NCBI GenBank assembly: GCA_035495815.1
Contig: DATJFH010000348.1
Location: forward strand, 1 to 37,279
Reading direction: 5' to 3'
DNA from: DATJFH01 sp035495815
GTDB taxonomy: Bacteria > Acidobacteriota > Terriglobia > Bryobacterales > Bryobacteraceae
DNA: 37,279 nucleotides
The notes beneath the pieces were generated by a model. That model saw only the letters and a list, made by a program, of their open reading frames with translations. It searched no databases and was not told the origin of the DNA. How positions within the stretch are numbered: the first letter of the stretch is position 1; each line of letters opens with the position of its first letter. Below are positions 1 to 8,426 of this stretch, piece by piece. The position numbers and the translations under genes are program-made.

Positions 1-200
1 AAGCGGTAAACGCCCGCTTCGTTGGTCCGGGCGCGAGTCACCAGGCCGGTCTCGATGAACGTCAAGGCTACTTCGGCATTGGTGATGACCGCTTGCGTGG
101 AATCCGTCACCACGCCGGTGACGGCGCCGTTCACCTGGGCGGCGGCCGGCAGGGCGCAAATCGTCAGGGCCAGGCACACAAACAGGCACAGGCTTTTCAC
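1..200 (-). CDS. Oar-like TonB-dependent receptor, N-terminal fragment (runs off the window)
   Basis: Only the first 66 or so codons are present; the gene continues past base 1. The fragment starts with a clear signal peptide (VKSLCLFVCLALTICALPAAAQ) followed by the start of a carboxypeptidase-regulatory-like (CarboxypepD_reg) beta-sandwich: GAVTGVVTDSTQAVI, then the ETGLVTRARTNEAGVYRF stretch. This is the standard N-terminus of the large Oar-like outer-membrane receptors of Acidobacteria, and it resembles the complete copy at 14219-17020. Two adjacent GTG codons (203 and 200) could start it; the GGAGG at 208-212 lies 7 nt before the GTG at 200, which favours that one. It lies downstream of, and in the same direction as, the ribulokinase, so it could import a related carbohydrate, but this is inference. 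Confidence 0.75.
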   Translation of the reverse strand, partial: MKSLCLFVCLALTICALPAAAQVNGAVTGVVTDSTQAVITNAEVALTFIETGLVTRARTNEAGVYR

Positions 201-282
201 CACGAGTCCTCCGTTCCAGCGCATTAAATCACAGCGAGCGTATACAGGTCAAAATCAGATTGTAGTTTGCGTCGCGGCCTGG

Positions 283-1908
283 CTATCGGGACGCCGACGT
301 GACTTCCCGCTGCAGGTTCTTGAGACGCTTCATACAGTCGTTTGCGCCGCGGCCGAAGTAGTCGTGAAGGGTAACGTATTCCGCGTACAGCTTTTCGTAG
401 ACGGCATGCGCCGCCGGGTCCGGCCGGTACTCAACTGCCGGAGCTCCGGCCATTCGGGCCGCTGCTTCGCCGATGTTCCTGTACGCTCCCGCCGCCACGG
501 CGCCGTGCATGGCCGCGCCGAGTCCGGACGCCTGGAGCGTGCGGGGCAGCCGTATGCCGCGATCGGTTACGTCGGCAAAGATCTGCATCACGAGCGGGCT
601 CTTCTGCGCGAGGCCGCCGCATGCCACCAGCTCCTCGATACCGACTCCTTCTTTCTCGAAGGCGCGGATGATGGTGTAGGTTCCGAACGCGGTGGATTCG
701 ACCAGCGCGCGGTAGATATCTTCAGGACGCGTCGAGAGCGTGGCCCCGATCAGAAGCCCCGTGAGATCGGCGTCCACCAGCACGGAGCGGTTCCCATTCC
801 ACCAGTCGAGCGCCAGCAGCCCGGACTGGCCCGGCTTCAGAGTCGAGGCCTTTTCAGTGAGGACCTCGGGCGACACGCCGACCGTGCGGAACAGCCACGC
901 GTAGATGTCGCCGGCGCCGGCCTGACCCGCCTCATAGCCCCACAGCCCGGGCACGATTCCGTCTTCGATCACCCCGCACATCCCCTCGACGAAATGGCGC
1001 TGCGAATCGAGCAGCATGTGGCAGATCGACGTTCCCATGATCATGACCAGGCTTCCTGGCCGGGTGACGCCGCAGGCCGGGACGCCGGCGTGCGCATCCA
1101 CGTTGCCGACCGCGACCGGCGTGCCCGCGCGCAGTCCGGTAGCCTGCGCCAGCTCCGGAGTCAGTCCGCCGGCGCGTGTCCCCAGCGGATGAAACTCCGT
1201 CGCCAGCTTGCCGGAAACAGTCTCGAAACCCGGTTTCAAGGCCCGCAGAAAATCCGCGGAGGGAAATCCCTTGCCCTTGATCCACATTCCTTTGTATCCG
1301 GCGGTGCACTCGTTCCGGCGCTCCTGGCCCGTCATCCGCCAGACAATCCAGTCGGCGGCCTCGATCAAGCGGTCCGCGGCTGAGTAGATTTCCGGCGCCT
1401 CGTCCAGGATCTGAAGGGCTTTCGAAAAAAACCACTCGGAGGATACCTTGCCTCCGTAAACGCGCAGGATACCGTCTCCCTGTTCCGCCGCAAGCTCGTT
1501 GATGCGATTGGCTTCGGGCTGCGCGGCGTGATGTTTCCAAAGCTTCACCCAGGCGTGCGGGTTGGCGGCGTACTGCGGCAGCGTGCACAAAGGCGTGCCG
1601 TCGGCCAGCGCCGGCAGCATGGTGCAGGCCGTGAAGTCGATGCCGATGCCGGCGATCGATTCGGCCGCCACACCGGACTCGCGCAGCACCCTGGGGACGC
1701 CTTCCGTGAGCACGGTCAAGTAGTCGCGCGGATCCTGCAGGGCCCAGTCCTGTTCGAGGGGACGGCCGGAGGGCAGCGCGCGGTCGATGACTCCGCTCGG
1801 ATACGGCACGATACTCCAGGCGACCTCCGCGCCGTCGGCCAGGCGGACCAGCATCACGCGCCCGGATTCGGTCCCGAAATCGATGCCTAATGCGCAGCTC
1901 TCGTTCAT
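283..1908 (-). CDS. araB: Ribulokinase (FGGY carbohydrate kinase family)
   Basis: Phosphorylates L-ribulose to L-ribulose 5-phosphate with ATP in cytoplasmic L-arabinose catabolism. The 541-residue length fits bacterial AraB. Visible motifs are the N-terminal phosphate-binding segment LGIDFGTESGRV (about 8-18), GIDFTACTMLP around Asp91, the GNVDAHAGVPACGV segment typical of ribulokinases, MGTSICHML, and the C-terminal FGGY signature region around ESTAFGTYTIIRAFEKEG and VACGGLAQKSPLVMQIFADV. No araA or araD lies within the window. It reads toward the receptor fragment at 1-200 (gap of about 80 nt), and its start faces the divergent methyltransferase. A close FGGY relative with another pentulose substrate is possible, but the sequence is ribulokinase-like throughout. 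Confidence 0.9.
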   Translation of the reverse strand: MNESCALGIDFGTESGRVMLVRLADGAEVAWSIVPYPSGVIDRALPSGRPLEQDWALQDPRDYLTVLTEGVPRVLRESGVAAESIAGIGIDFTACTMLPALADGTPLCTLPQYAANPHAWVKLWKHHAAQPEANRINELAAEQGDGILRVYGGKVSSEWFFSKALQILDEAPEIYSAADRLIEAADWIVWRMTGQERRNECTAGYKGMWIKGKGFPSADFLRALKPGFETVSGKLATEFHPLGTRAGGLTPELAQATGLRAGTPVAVGNVDAHAGVPACGVTRPGSLVMIMGTSICHMLLDSQRHFVEGMCGVIEDGIVPGLWGYEAGQAGAGDIYAWLFRTVGVSPEVLTEKASTLKPGQSGLLALDWWNGNRSVLVDADLTGLLIGATLSTRPEDIYRALVESTAFGTYTIIRAFEKEGVGIEELVACGGLAQKSPLVMQIFADVTDRGIRLPRTLQASGLGAAMHGAVAAGAYRNIGEAAARMAGAPAVEYRPDPAAHAVYEKLYAEYVTLHDYFGRGANDCMKRLKNLQREVTSASR

Positions 1909-1969
1909 CGCGGCCAGTGTCTCATAATTGCGGCCCCCGTGCGGGTCGCGTTGGCGTCATAATACATTC

Positions 1970-3199
1970 GTGAGCGCTCTTGTTTCGGAGAAGAGGAGCA
2001 ACAGCGCCGGCCGGGGCTTTTATGAGTTCTTCGCCGGCGGGGGAATGGTTCGCGCGGGACTCGGGGCGGGCTGGCGCTGTCTGTTCGCCAACGACATCGA
2101 TCCCAAGAAAGGACGGATCTACAGAGCGAACTGGGGCGGCGGCGAGCTGAAGACCGCGGACGTCGGATCGCTGGCGGCCGCGGACCTGCCAGGCCGGGCC
2201 GCGCTCGCCTGGGCGTCGTTTCCCTGCCAGGATCTCTCGCTGGCCGGCGCGGGCGTGGGGTTACAGGGGGACCGCTCGGGGACGTTCTGGTTGTTTTGGA
2301 AATTGATGACTGCGCTGGCCGGGCAAAGCCGCGCCCCAAAGATGATCGTGCTGGAGAACGTCTGCGGGACTCTCACCTCGCACGCCGGCAAGGATTTCGA
2401 AGCGATATGCAATGCCATTCAGGAGGCCGGGTACCGGGTGGGCGCCCTCGTCGTAGATGCGGCTCTTTTCGTGCCGCAGTCGAGACCTCGTCTCTTCATC
2501 ATCTGTGTCCGGAACGGCGTCGGGATTCCGGGCGGGTGCGTTGCGGAAACGCCTGCTCCGCCCTGGCATACCCGAATCAAGATTGCGTACGACGGGCTCT
2601 CCTCCGAAGCAAAGCGAGGCTGGATCTGGTGGAATCCGGCCCCACCCCCGAAACGAACCACCGGGTTGTCCCATCTGATCGAGGACGATCCAAAAGATGT
2701 GGACTGGTTTTCGAAGGCTGAGGCACGTTATCTGATTTCCAAAATGAGCGCTCTCCATCGGGCCAAGCTCCGGGAAGCCATGGGGCAGAAACGGCGCATG
2801 GTTGGAGGACTCTATCGCCGGACGCGCGTGGATGAATCGGGCGGGAAGGCGCAGCGAGCCGAGATTCGTTTCGACGACGTCTCCGGGTGTCTGAGGACGC
2901 CGGCGGGCGGCTCGAGCCGTCAGGTGATCCTGGTGGTGGAAGGCGGTTCGGTTCGCGCGCGGCTGATCTCCAGCCGGGAGACTGCGAGGCTGATGGGCCT
3001 GCCGGACACCTACCTGCTGCCGGAGAATTACAACGACGCCTACCATCTGACGGGAGACGGAGTTGTCGTACCCGTCGTGCGTCACCTTGCCCGGCACATA
3101 TTCGAGCCGATTCTAGATCCGACCAGCCCGGACAATGGCGTCGAGTGTAATTCGGGCGGTTTCCTTCCACGAGAATTTTCCCGCCTGCACGGGGCCTAG
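1970..3199 (+). CDS. DNA (cytosine-5-)-methyltransferase, solitary
   Basis: Transfers methyl from S-adenosylmethionine to cytosine C5 within a DNA target. From the GTG at 1970 (409 aa) the C5-MTase motifs run in order: I (FYEFFAGGG, 17-25), IV with the catalytic cysteine in PCQDLS (Cys86), VI (LENV, Glu129), VIII (QSRPRLFII, about 170-178), a target-recognition region, IX (RLISSRETARLMGLP) and X (GDGVVVPVVRHLARHIF). The frame is open back to a TTG at 1928, but the GTG leaves a normal short N-terminus before motif I; neither start has a strong ribosome site. No restriction endonuclease, Vsr nuclease or specificity gene is adjacent. The last 25 or so codons lie beyond motif X and run antiparallel over the end of the GT4 gene (87-nt overlap). 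Confidence 0.9.
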   Translation: MSALVSEKRSNSAGRGFYEFFAGGGMVRAGLGAGWRCLFANDIDPKKGRIYRANWGGGELKTADVGSLAAADLPGRAALAWASFPCQDLSLAGAGVGLQGDRSGTFWLFWKLMTALAGQSRAPKMIVLENVCGTLTSHAGKDFEAICNAIQEAGYRVGALVVDAALFVPQSRPRLFIICVRNGVGIPGGCVAETPAPPWHTRIKIAYDGLSSEAKRGWIWWNPAPPPKRTTGLSHLIEDDPKDVDWFSKAEARYLISKMSALHRAKLREAMGQKRRMVGGLYRRTRVDESGGKAQRAEIRFDDVSGCLRTPAGGSSRQVILVVEGGSVRARLISSRETARLMGLPDTYLLPENYNDAYHLTGDGVVVPVVRHLARHIFEPILDPTSPDNGVECNSGGFLPREFSRLHGA

Positions 3200-4237
3200 C
3201 GCCGACAGCCTGTCCCGCAGCGTTTCATCGCAGGCCAGACGCTCCATTGCAGCGGCGATTGCCCCGGTGTTGGCCGGATCGAACTGCAGGGCGGCGTTAC
3301 CCGCGATGCCGGAAACCGGCTGCACGTTCGAAACGGCGGTTGGAATGCCGGCCGCCAGCGCTTCCAGGACCGGCAGGCCGAACCCTTCAAAGCGCGAGGG
3401 GTAGAAAAACGCAAAGGCGCCGGCAAACAGGTCGTACAGATCCTGGCGCGGGATCCATCCCGTAAACCGGATCGAGCTTTCGAGGCCCAGCGACGCGCGC
3501 ATTCGCTCGAGCGGCTCGGTGTGGAAGCCTCGCATACCGGCCAGGACCAGCTCGAATTCCGGATGCGCGGGGTGAAACCGCGCGAAGGCTTCGATCAGCC
3601 GGTCCAGATTCTTGTGCGGGTGCAGGGTCGACACGGCCAGGAAATACGGCTGCGGACGCCTTCTTTGCGCGACGTCGAAGAACCGTGGATCCACGCCCAG
3701 CGGAGCTACGGTGATCTTTTCGGGCGGCAGGCAGTAGTAGCGCAACAGATCGTCGCGCGTGGCCTCCGAATCGGCCAGCAGATGACGGGACCTTCGGGCG
3801 GCGCCATAAAGCAGCATGCGCCAGAAGGGCAGGTCGAACCAGCGGAAGTTTTGCGGCTGGCGCTTGTGCTGCAGATCATGAAAGACGGTGACGTTCGGGC
3901 AGGGGCCGATCAGGGGAGCGGTGAAGCCCGGATTGAACAGCACGCCGATGCCGCGCGCGCGGACCTCAAGGGGGAGAGTGGTCTGCTCGCAGAGGATTCG
4001 CGCCGGACGGTTCACGGCCTGCACGTCCAGCGGAGCGTGCGTCCAATTCCCTGCCCCCGGCAAGAGGTCCGGCCCGGTCTCGCGGTTCGTGAAGACCACA
4101 TACTGATTCGCGCGGTCGATTTCCGACAAAGCGGCCAGCAGGCTCCGCAGATAAATTTCCGTGCCGCCCACTCCGCCCGGGATCAGGTAGAGCGCGTTCA
4201 CGCCGATGCGCAACGGCCGCCCCGGCTCGCCCCTCAT
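3113..4237 (-). CDS. Glycosyltransferase family 4 (GT-B fold, group 1)
   Basis: A 374-residue cytoplasmic GT-B enzyme that would transfer a sugar from a nucleotide-sugar donor to a growing surface glycan. The N-terminal acceptor domain has a GGVGGTEIYL loop (21-30). The C-terminal donor domain has VSTLHPHKNLDRLIEAF (about 202-218) and the EX7E motif EGFGLPVLE (Glu284, Glu292), followed by ALAAGIPTAVSN. It is the last gene of the minus-strand glycan operon. Its ATG overlaps the stop of the TMTC-like gene by 4 nt (ATGA), which implies translational coupling. Mannosyl- or rhamnosyl-transfer is typical for this architecture, but the donor cannot be read from sequence. Confidence 0.88.
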   Translation of the reverse strand: MRGEPGRPLRIGVNALYLIPGGVGGTEIYLRSLLAALSEIDRANQYVVFTNRETGPDLLPGAGNWTHAPLDVQAVNRPARILCEQTTLPLEVRARGIGVLFNPGFTAPLIGPCPNVTVFHDLQHKRQPQNFRWFDLPFWRMLLYGAARRSRHLLADSEATRDDLLRYYCLPPEKITVAPLGVDPRFFDVAQRRRPQPYFLAVSTLHPHKNLDRLIEAFARFHPAHPEFELVLAGMRGFHTEPLERMRASLGLESSIRFTGWIPRQDLYDLFAGAFAFFYPSRFEGFGLPVLEALAAGIPTAVSNVQPVSGIAGNAALQFDPANTGAIAAAMERLACDETLRDRLSALGPVQAGKFSWKETARITLDAIVRAGRI

Positions 4238-5970
4238 CGGGGAGCTCTGTGATGCATCTGAGCCAACCGCAGCGCTTCGATCGCCTGCTCGTTACGGGGA
4301 TTGATGGCGAGCGCCCGCTCGTACTGGCGTTCCGCGCCCGCCAGATCGTTGGCGTTGGCCAGCAGCTGTCCACGATAGACGTAGGTGGTCTCGAAGTTGG
4401 GATCGATTTTCTCGGCTTCCGCCAGATCCTGGAAAGCCTGGGTGATGTTCCCGGTTCTGGCGTGCACCATGGCGATCTGGGAGTAGACGTGCGCCGTCTT
4501 TTCCAGCGCGGCGGCCTGATACAGCTTCTTCAGAGCCTCGTCGTTCCGGTTAAGGCAGAAATCGGCCAGCGCCCAGTCGAGCAGGAGATGATAATCCGGT
4601 TTCTCCAGTTGCGCCACCGTCTGGAAGCGCTCCTCGGCTTCCTGGCAGCGGTTTGCGCCGTAGTACGCCATCGCCAGTTGAAAATGGGCCCTGGCTTTCC
4701 GGGGGGACTTCTTCACGGTGTCTTCCCAAAGCGGAATCGCTCCACTCCAGGCGATGTTGCGCCGATAGGTCAGGGCGCCGGCGACCAACAGCACGACTCC
4801 GAGAGGAGCCGCCAGAGCGGTTCGTTTGAGGGGAAGCCGTCCGATGCCGTCAACCAGCATCAGCAGTAACCCGATCATCGGCAGGTACACGCGGCGCTCG
4901 GCTATCGGATCCTTGATGGGAACTACAGACGATGTGGGCGCGAGCAGGATCACGAACAGGAAGAATCCGTAACAGGCGAGCGGATACCGGCGGCGAAAGC
5001 GCCAGGCGGCGGCGGACAGCGCGAGAATCCCGATCAACCCCAAAAGCGCGAGCGGATCGAGGATCTCGCGCGAGAACGGGAAGTTGTAATCGATCGTCTG
5101 CCCGGCGGGGAACAGGAACAGCTTGAGGTAGACGTAGAAGACCCGGAACTGAGTGAGCAGATATTGCCACCAGGTGACGTCCTTCATGCCGAATCCCGCC
5201 GTGGCGGAGCCGCCGACCACGCGCAGAACGGCGACCGCTCCGATCGCCCCGCCGGCCACCATCGGCCCGTAGAGCCGCCAGTTCCGGCGGATGCCTTCAA
5301 ACGTGAAGCCTGGATTCCAGAAGTAGTCGGTCAGCGCCAGCACTGCCGGAAGCACGACCGTGTGCTCCTTGGTCAGCATGGCGCAGCCGAACAGAGCCAG
5401 CACGCCCAACGCTTCGACCCAGCCGATCTCGGCTGATCGCCGGTAAAGGAACAGAGTCAGGGCGCCGAACAGGAAGACGGCGCTGAGGCTGTCGGACCGG
5501 CCGGCGATATAGGCGACGGCTTCGGTCGCCAGCGGATGCGTCAGGAACAGGCCGCCCGCGAACAGCGCCAGCCGCTCGTCGCCGCCCGCCTTCGCGATCA
5601 GCTTCTTCGCAAGGAAGTACACGAACAGCGCATTCAGGAAATGAAACAGGACGTTCCACTGATGATACTGGCTGGTGCCCGTTCCGGTATGCTGGTTCAC
5701 CCAGTAGCTGGCCATCAGGATCGGCCGCAGCCCGCGGAACGACTCGAGGAACGTGCTGTTGGCCCAGGCCGGGACGTTCATGGGCAGGTAGGAGTCGTCG
5801 AACAGGAACGGACCGTCCAGCGCCGGGCCATAGATTTGAAAGGCCGCAAACAGTGCGCCGATCAGCCCCAGGGTCCACAGCCAGAATTCAGGCCGCGCCT
5901 TTTTGTCCCCGCCGCTCTCCTCCGCCCGGCTTCGTGCAGGCTTCGACTCTTTGAGCTTCTTGGTTTTCAT
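4234..5970 (-). CDS. Polytopic membrane protein with C-terminal TPRs, TMTC/DUF1736-like
   Basis: 578 residues: a basic cytoplasmic N-terminus (KTKKLKESKPARSR), about ten to eleven hydrophobic segments from residue 30 to 400, then roughly four TPR units to the C-terminus (for example ARAHFQLAMAYYGANRCQEAEERF). The membrane part shows the TMTC-type landmarks: FLFDDSYLP in the first loop, RPILMASYWVN, HPLATEAVAYIAGRSD, LTKEHTVVLPA and AERRVYLPMIGL. In animals TMTC proteins are lumenal O-mannosyltransferases; bacterial relatives are widespread but little characterised. Its place among glycosyltransferases suggests a lipid-linked-sugar-dependent transferase with its active site on the periplasmic side. 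It overlaps the GT4 gene by 4 nt and starts 7 nt after the GT-C-like gene. Confidence 0.85.
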   Translation of the reverse strand: MKTKKLKESKPARSRAEESGGDKKARPEFWLWTLGLIGALFAAFQIYGPALDGPFLFDDSYLPMNVPAWANSTFLESFRGLRPILMASYWVNQHTGTGTSQYHQWNVLFHFLNALFVYFLAKKLIAKAGGDERLALFAGGLFLTHPLATEAVAYIAGRSDSLSAVFLFGALTLFLYRRSAEIGWVEALGVLALFGCAMLTKEHTVVLPAVLALTDYFWNPGFTFEGIRRNWRLYGPMVAGGAIGAVAVLRVVGGSATAGFGMKDVTWWQYLLTQFRVFYVYLKLFLFPAGQTIDYNFPFSREILDPLALLGLIGILALSAAAWRFRRRYPLACYGFFLFVILLAPTSSVVPIKDPIAERRVYLPMIGLLLMLVDGIGRLPLKRTALAAPLGVVLLVAGALTYRRNIAWSGAIPLWEDTVKKSPRKARAHFQLAMAYYGANRCQEAEERFQTVAQLEKPDYHLLLDWALADFCLNRNDEALKKLYQAAALEKTAHVYSQIAMVHARTGNITQAFQDLAEAEKIDPNFETTYVYRGQLLANANDLAGAERQYERALAINPRNEQAIEALRLAQMHHRAPR

Positions 5971-5977
5971 CCTCGAT

Positions 5978-7345
5978 TTAGAATCCCTTGAATTCCGCTT
6001 CCTTCATTTTACGGATCGCAGCGGCCTTCCCGTGAAGAAGACCTTCGAGCAGAAGTTGATGACCTACAAGATTGGGACCGGCGGAGACGGTCCGGCGGAC
6101 CGGGTTATCCACCCAGTCCCAGAATCGCCCGGTGTGATAGTCCGCGTTCACGGGCCGGTCGTCCCACAGACCCGCCGGATAAAAGAACGCACCGACGGAC
6201 TGCAGGGCAATGGAATAGACCAGCAAGGCGAAGAACAGAGGCCGCAGCCACGCGCTCCTCAGGATGGTATCCAAAGCAGGCACGATCATCAGGACCAGGA
6301 ACGGCATCATCTCCGTTGCGTAGCGCGGTCCCCAGCAGTGGCCGCCCCACCACGTCTCCACCAGGCTGATCAGCGCGAGATGCGCCCCGCAGAAAATGAC
6401 ACCGGCGAGCATGAGGAGCGACAGCGGCGTCTCCGGTTTTCGCGGACGGCGCCCGAAACCCGCCGCCGCAAAGATCAGGATGGGGCAGTAGATGAGCAAG
6501 CCGCGCGCCGGGCTGAAAAGGATTCCGGCCAGTCCTCCCAGCGGATGGCGTGAAACCGGCAGGGCGGTATATCCGCGGAGATCCTGAAACAACCACACAT
6601 TGTAAGCGGCAGCGGCCAACCCACAGAGCATAACCGGGAGGAGAAACGCAGCCAGCGCGCGGACCGGAGCGCGGCGCAGCAACAGAGCCGCCAGGATAGC
6701 GACGGCCAGCAGGCCGACCGTCGGCCGGACCAGCAGCGCCAGCCCGGCCCACAATCCGGCCAGATAAAGGAACCGCATCCGGCTGGAGCCGGCCCACTGC
6801 GCAAGCGCGAGCAGCGTCAGGACGAAAAAGAGTCCCACTCCGGTATGCAGCCATAACGCCTGGCTCGAGATGGCCCACACGGTCGTGCCGAAACCGTAGG
6901 CCGCGGTCAGAAGCAGCGCGTTGCGGCGGCTGGTCAGCCGGTCGAGCGCCAGAAAGAAAACGGCTACAGCCATAGCCGTCAACAAGCCGGCCATGCATTT
7001 TTCGAGGACGCGCGCCAGCAGGATGAGAAACGCGACGCTCCGCTCCGCGGGGTGGATCACCGCCAGAACAGGCACGTACAGGGGCGTCACCAGTAGCGGG
7101 AGCGCGACCGGATACATCGAATAGTAATGCGAGTCCTTTTCGCGAAAATAGTACGGTGTTTCAGGCCGGCCCGCCTTGAGGTGGTCCGCGAAACGGTCGA
7201 ACCGAAAGCTGTGGTCCATGTACAGGGAGAAAGGCAGCAGCGCCGCCGGAAGACTGTCGAGCGAAGCCACCGGGCGCAGATTGCCCTGGTAGATGAACAG
7301 ACTCCCCAGGAAAATCAGCGCGCCCGTTCGTGCCCGGGACGTCAT
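5978..7345 (-). CDS. GT-C-like polytopic membrane protein (putative glycosyltransferase)
   Basis: 455 residues with about ten to twelve hydrophobic helices beginning at residue 7 (GALIFLGSLFIYQG). The first periplasmic loop contains LDSLPAALLPFSL and a charged stretch (YFREKDSHYYSMYP), as in GT-C/GT39-like enzymes where acidic loop residues act on polyprenyl-phosphate sugars. Later conserved-looking pieces are RPTVGLLAV, PARGLLIYCP and WWGGHCWGPRYATEMMPF; the last resembles a motif seen in many uncharacterised acidobacterial glycosyltransferase-like membrane proteins. It lies 7 nt after the DUF2304 gene and 7 nt before the TMTC-like gene, so it is clearly in the operon. The catalytic assignment rests on fold type and context only. 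Confidence 0.75.
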   Translation of the reverse strand: MTSRARTGALIFLGSLFIYQGNLRPVASLDSLPAALLPFSLYMDHSFRFDRFADHLKAGRPETPYYFREKDSHYYSMYPVALPLLVTPLYVPVLAVIHPAERSVAFLILLARVLEKCMAGLLTAMAVAVFFLALDRLTSRRNALLLTAAYGFGTTVWAISSQALWLHTGVGLFFVLTLLALAQWAGSSRMRFLYLAGLWAGLALLVRPTVGLLAVAILAALLLRRAPVRALAAFLLPVMLCGLAAAAYNVWLFQDLRGYTALPVSRHPLGGLAGILFSPARGLLIYCPILIFAAAGFGRRPRKPETPLSLLMLAGVIFCGAHLALISLVETWWGGHCWGPRYATEMMPFLVLMIVPALDTILRSAWLRPLFFALLVYSIALQSVGAFFYPAGLWDDRPVNADYHTGRFWDWVDNPVRRTVSAGPNLVGHQLLLEGLLHGKAAAIRKMKEAEFKGF

Positions 7346-7352
7346 GGACGCG

Positions 7353-7706
7353 TCAGGTCCTCGGCCCGCTCAGGGATTGCAGGTGGTATTCCAGAATGGC
7401 AACCCGCTGCGCAAGCGCGATATTGTCGTCCCTGAGCTTGGAGATGATCACTGAGAAGCGATAAAAAATGACGATGAAAACGCAGCCCGCCAGCAGCATC
7501 AGGGCCAGCGGCGGGTAGGTGATGCCGAGCTGCGCCGCGATTGCCTCGAGCAGACCGCGGGACCGCGAAAGCACCAGAATCGCCAGGGACGCCACCAGCC
7601 AGCTGACCGAATACTCGACGCGGATGTGAGAGCGCCGCAAGGACGTCAGCACCAGCGCTATCAGCAGCACGCTCATTCCGGTGGTGAAATTCAAAAGTCG
7701 ATCCAT
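7353..7706 (-). CDS. DUF2304 family small membrane protein
   Basis: 117 residues: an N-terminal helix (LLNFTTGMSVLLIALVLTSLRR), the family-typical segment RRSHIRVEYSVSWLVASLAILVLSRS, a third hydrophobic helix (LALMLLAGCVFIVIFYRFSVIISKL) and a short C-terminal amphipathic or coiled-coil tail (LRDDNIALAQRVAILEYHL). DUF2304 proteins are usually encoded directly beside DPM1-like GT2 enzymes. Here it is 15 nt downstream of one, which supports a role as membrane partner of that glycosyltransferase. No enzymatic motif is visible. Confidence 0.88.
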   Translation of the reverse strand: MDRLLNFTTGMSVLLIALVLTSLRRSHIRVEYSVSWLVASLAILVLSRSRGLLEAIAAQLGITYPPLALMLLAGCVFIVIFYRFSVIISKLRDDNIALAQRVAILEYHLQSLSGPRT

Positions 7707-7721
7707 CGTGGTACGAATTCC

Positions 7722-8426
7722 TTATCTGAGACGCGGCATGCGCAGGACGTTCACGAAGACACCCAACAGAACATGAACAATATAGTAAATGGATTTCACC
7801 GGCGTGATGGAGGATTTACCCGTCCGCCGCGGGTGAAACCGGCAGGCTGCCTCTTCGAAGCGGAACGCTTTTCTCTGGAGCACCACCAGCGCTTCGATCT
7901 CCGGATACTCGAGCGGAAAACTCTTGCTGAACACTTGCAGCGCGCTCCGGTTCACGCCCACAAAGCCGGAAGTAGGGTCGCGGACGTCCTTGCCGAGGAT
8001 CGGACGCAGCACCAGCCGGAAGAAGCGAATGCCCAACGCGCGCAAGAGGCTGGTGTGGCCCTCGTCCCCCTCCAGGAAACGGGATCCGATGACCATTTCA
8101 CATCCCGACCGGCGCAGCGTTTCGAAGATTTTGGGAATATCGCGGGCGTCATGCTGGCCGTCGCCATCGACGCGAATCACATAGTCAAAACCCAGCTCGT
8201 AGGCCAGCTTGTAGCCGGCCTGCACGGCGCCCCCGAGTCCAAGGTGATGCGGGAGTGAGAGCACCTGTGCGCCGGCGGCGCGCGCCAGGGCCACGGTGCC
8301 GTCGAGGGAGCAGTCGTCCACCACCAGAATGGGGATGGATCCCATGGTTTTCCGGACCGCCTGGACGACGCCGGCGATGGCCTCCTCTTCGTTGAAGGCG
8401 GGAATCAGCACCAGCAGCCCGCTCAC
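7722..8426 (-). CDS. GT2 glycosyltransferase, polyprenyl-phosphate mannose synthase-like (DPM1 type)
   Basis: 234 residues, starting at a GTG (8426) whose GTGA overlaps the stop of the preceding gene. The GT-A fold shows LVLIPAFNEEEAI (5-17), VVDDCSLDGT (35-44) and the metal/nucleotide-binding VDGDGQHD (86-93), then IGSRF and DPTSGFVGVNR. The family moves a sugar (mannose or glucose) from a nucleotide donor to polyprenyl phosphate on the cytoplasmic face, giving the lipid-linked donor that GT-C membrane enzymes use. That fits the two polytopic proteins downstream and the adjacent DUF2304 partner. The same frame is open much further upstream to 9203, but that stretch lies antisense-free in the real GT2 gene and is a shadow; the homology begins at this GTG. 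Confidence 0.9.
   Translation of the reverse strand: MSGLLVLIPAFNEEEAIAGVVQAVRKTMGSIPILVVDDCSLDGTVALARAAGAQVLSLPHHLGLGGAVQAGYKLAYELGFDYVIRVDGDGQHDARDIPKIFETLRRSGCEMVIGSRFLEGDEGHTSLLRALGIRFFRLVLRPILGKDVRDPTSGFVGVNRSALQVFSKSFPLEYPEIEALVVLQRKAFRFEEAACRFHPRRTGKSSITPVKSIYYIVHVLLGVFVNVLRMPRLR

Noticed and set aside
22..1383. Long plus-strand open frame (453 codons) opposite the ribulokinase.
   Set aside because: It is the antisense shadow of a clear FGGY kinase in GC-rich DNA and shows no protein family features.
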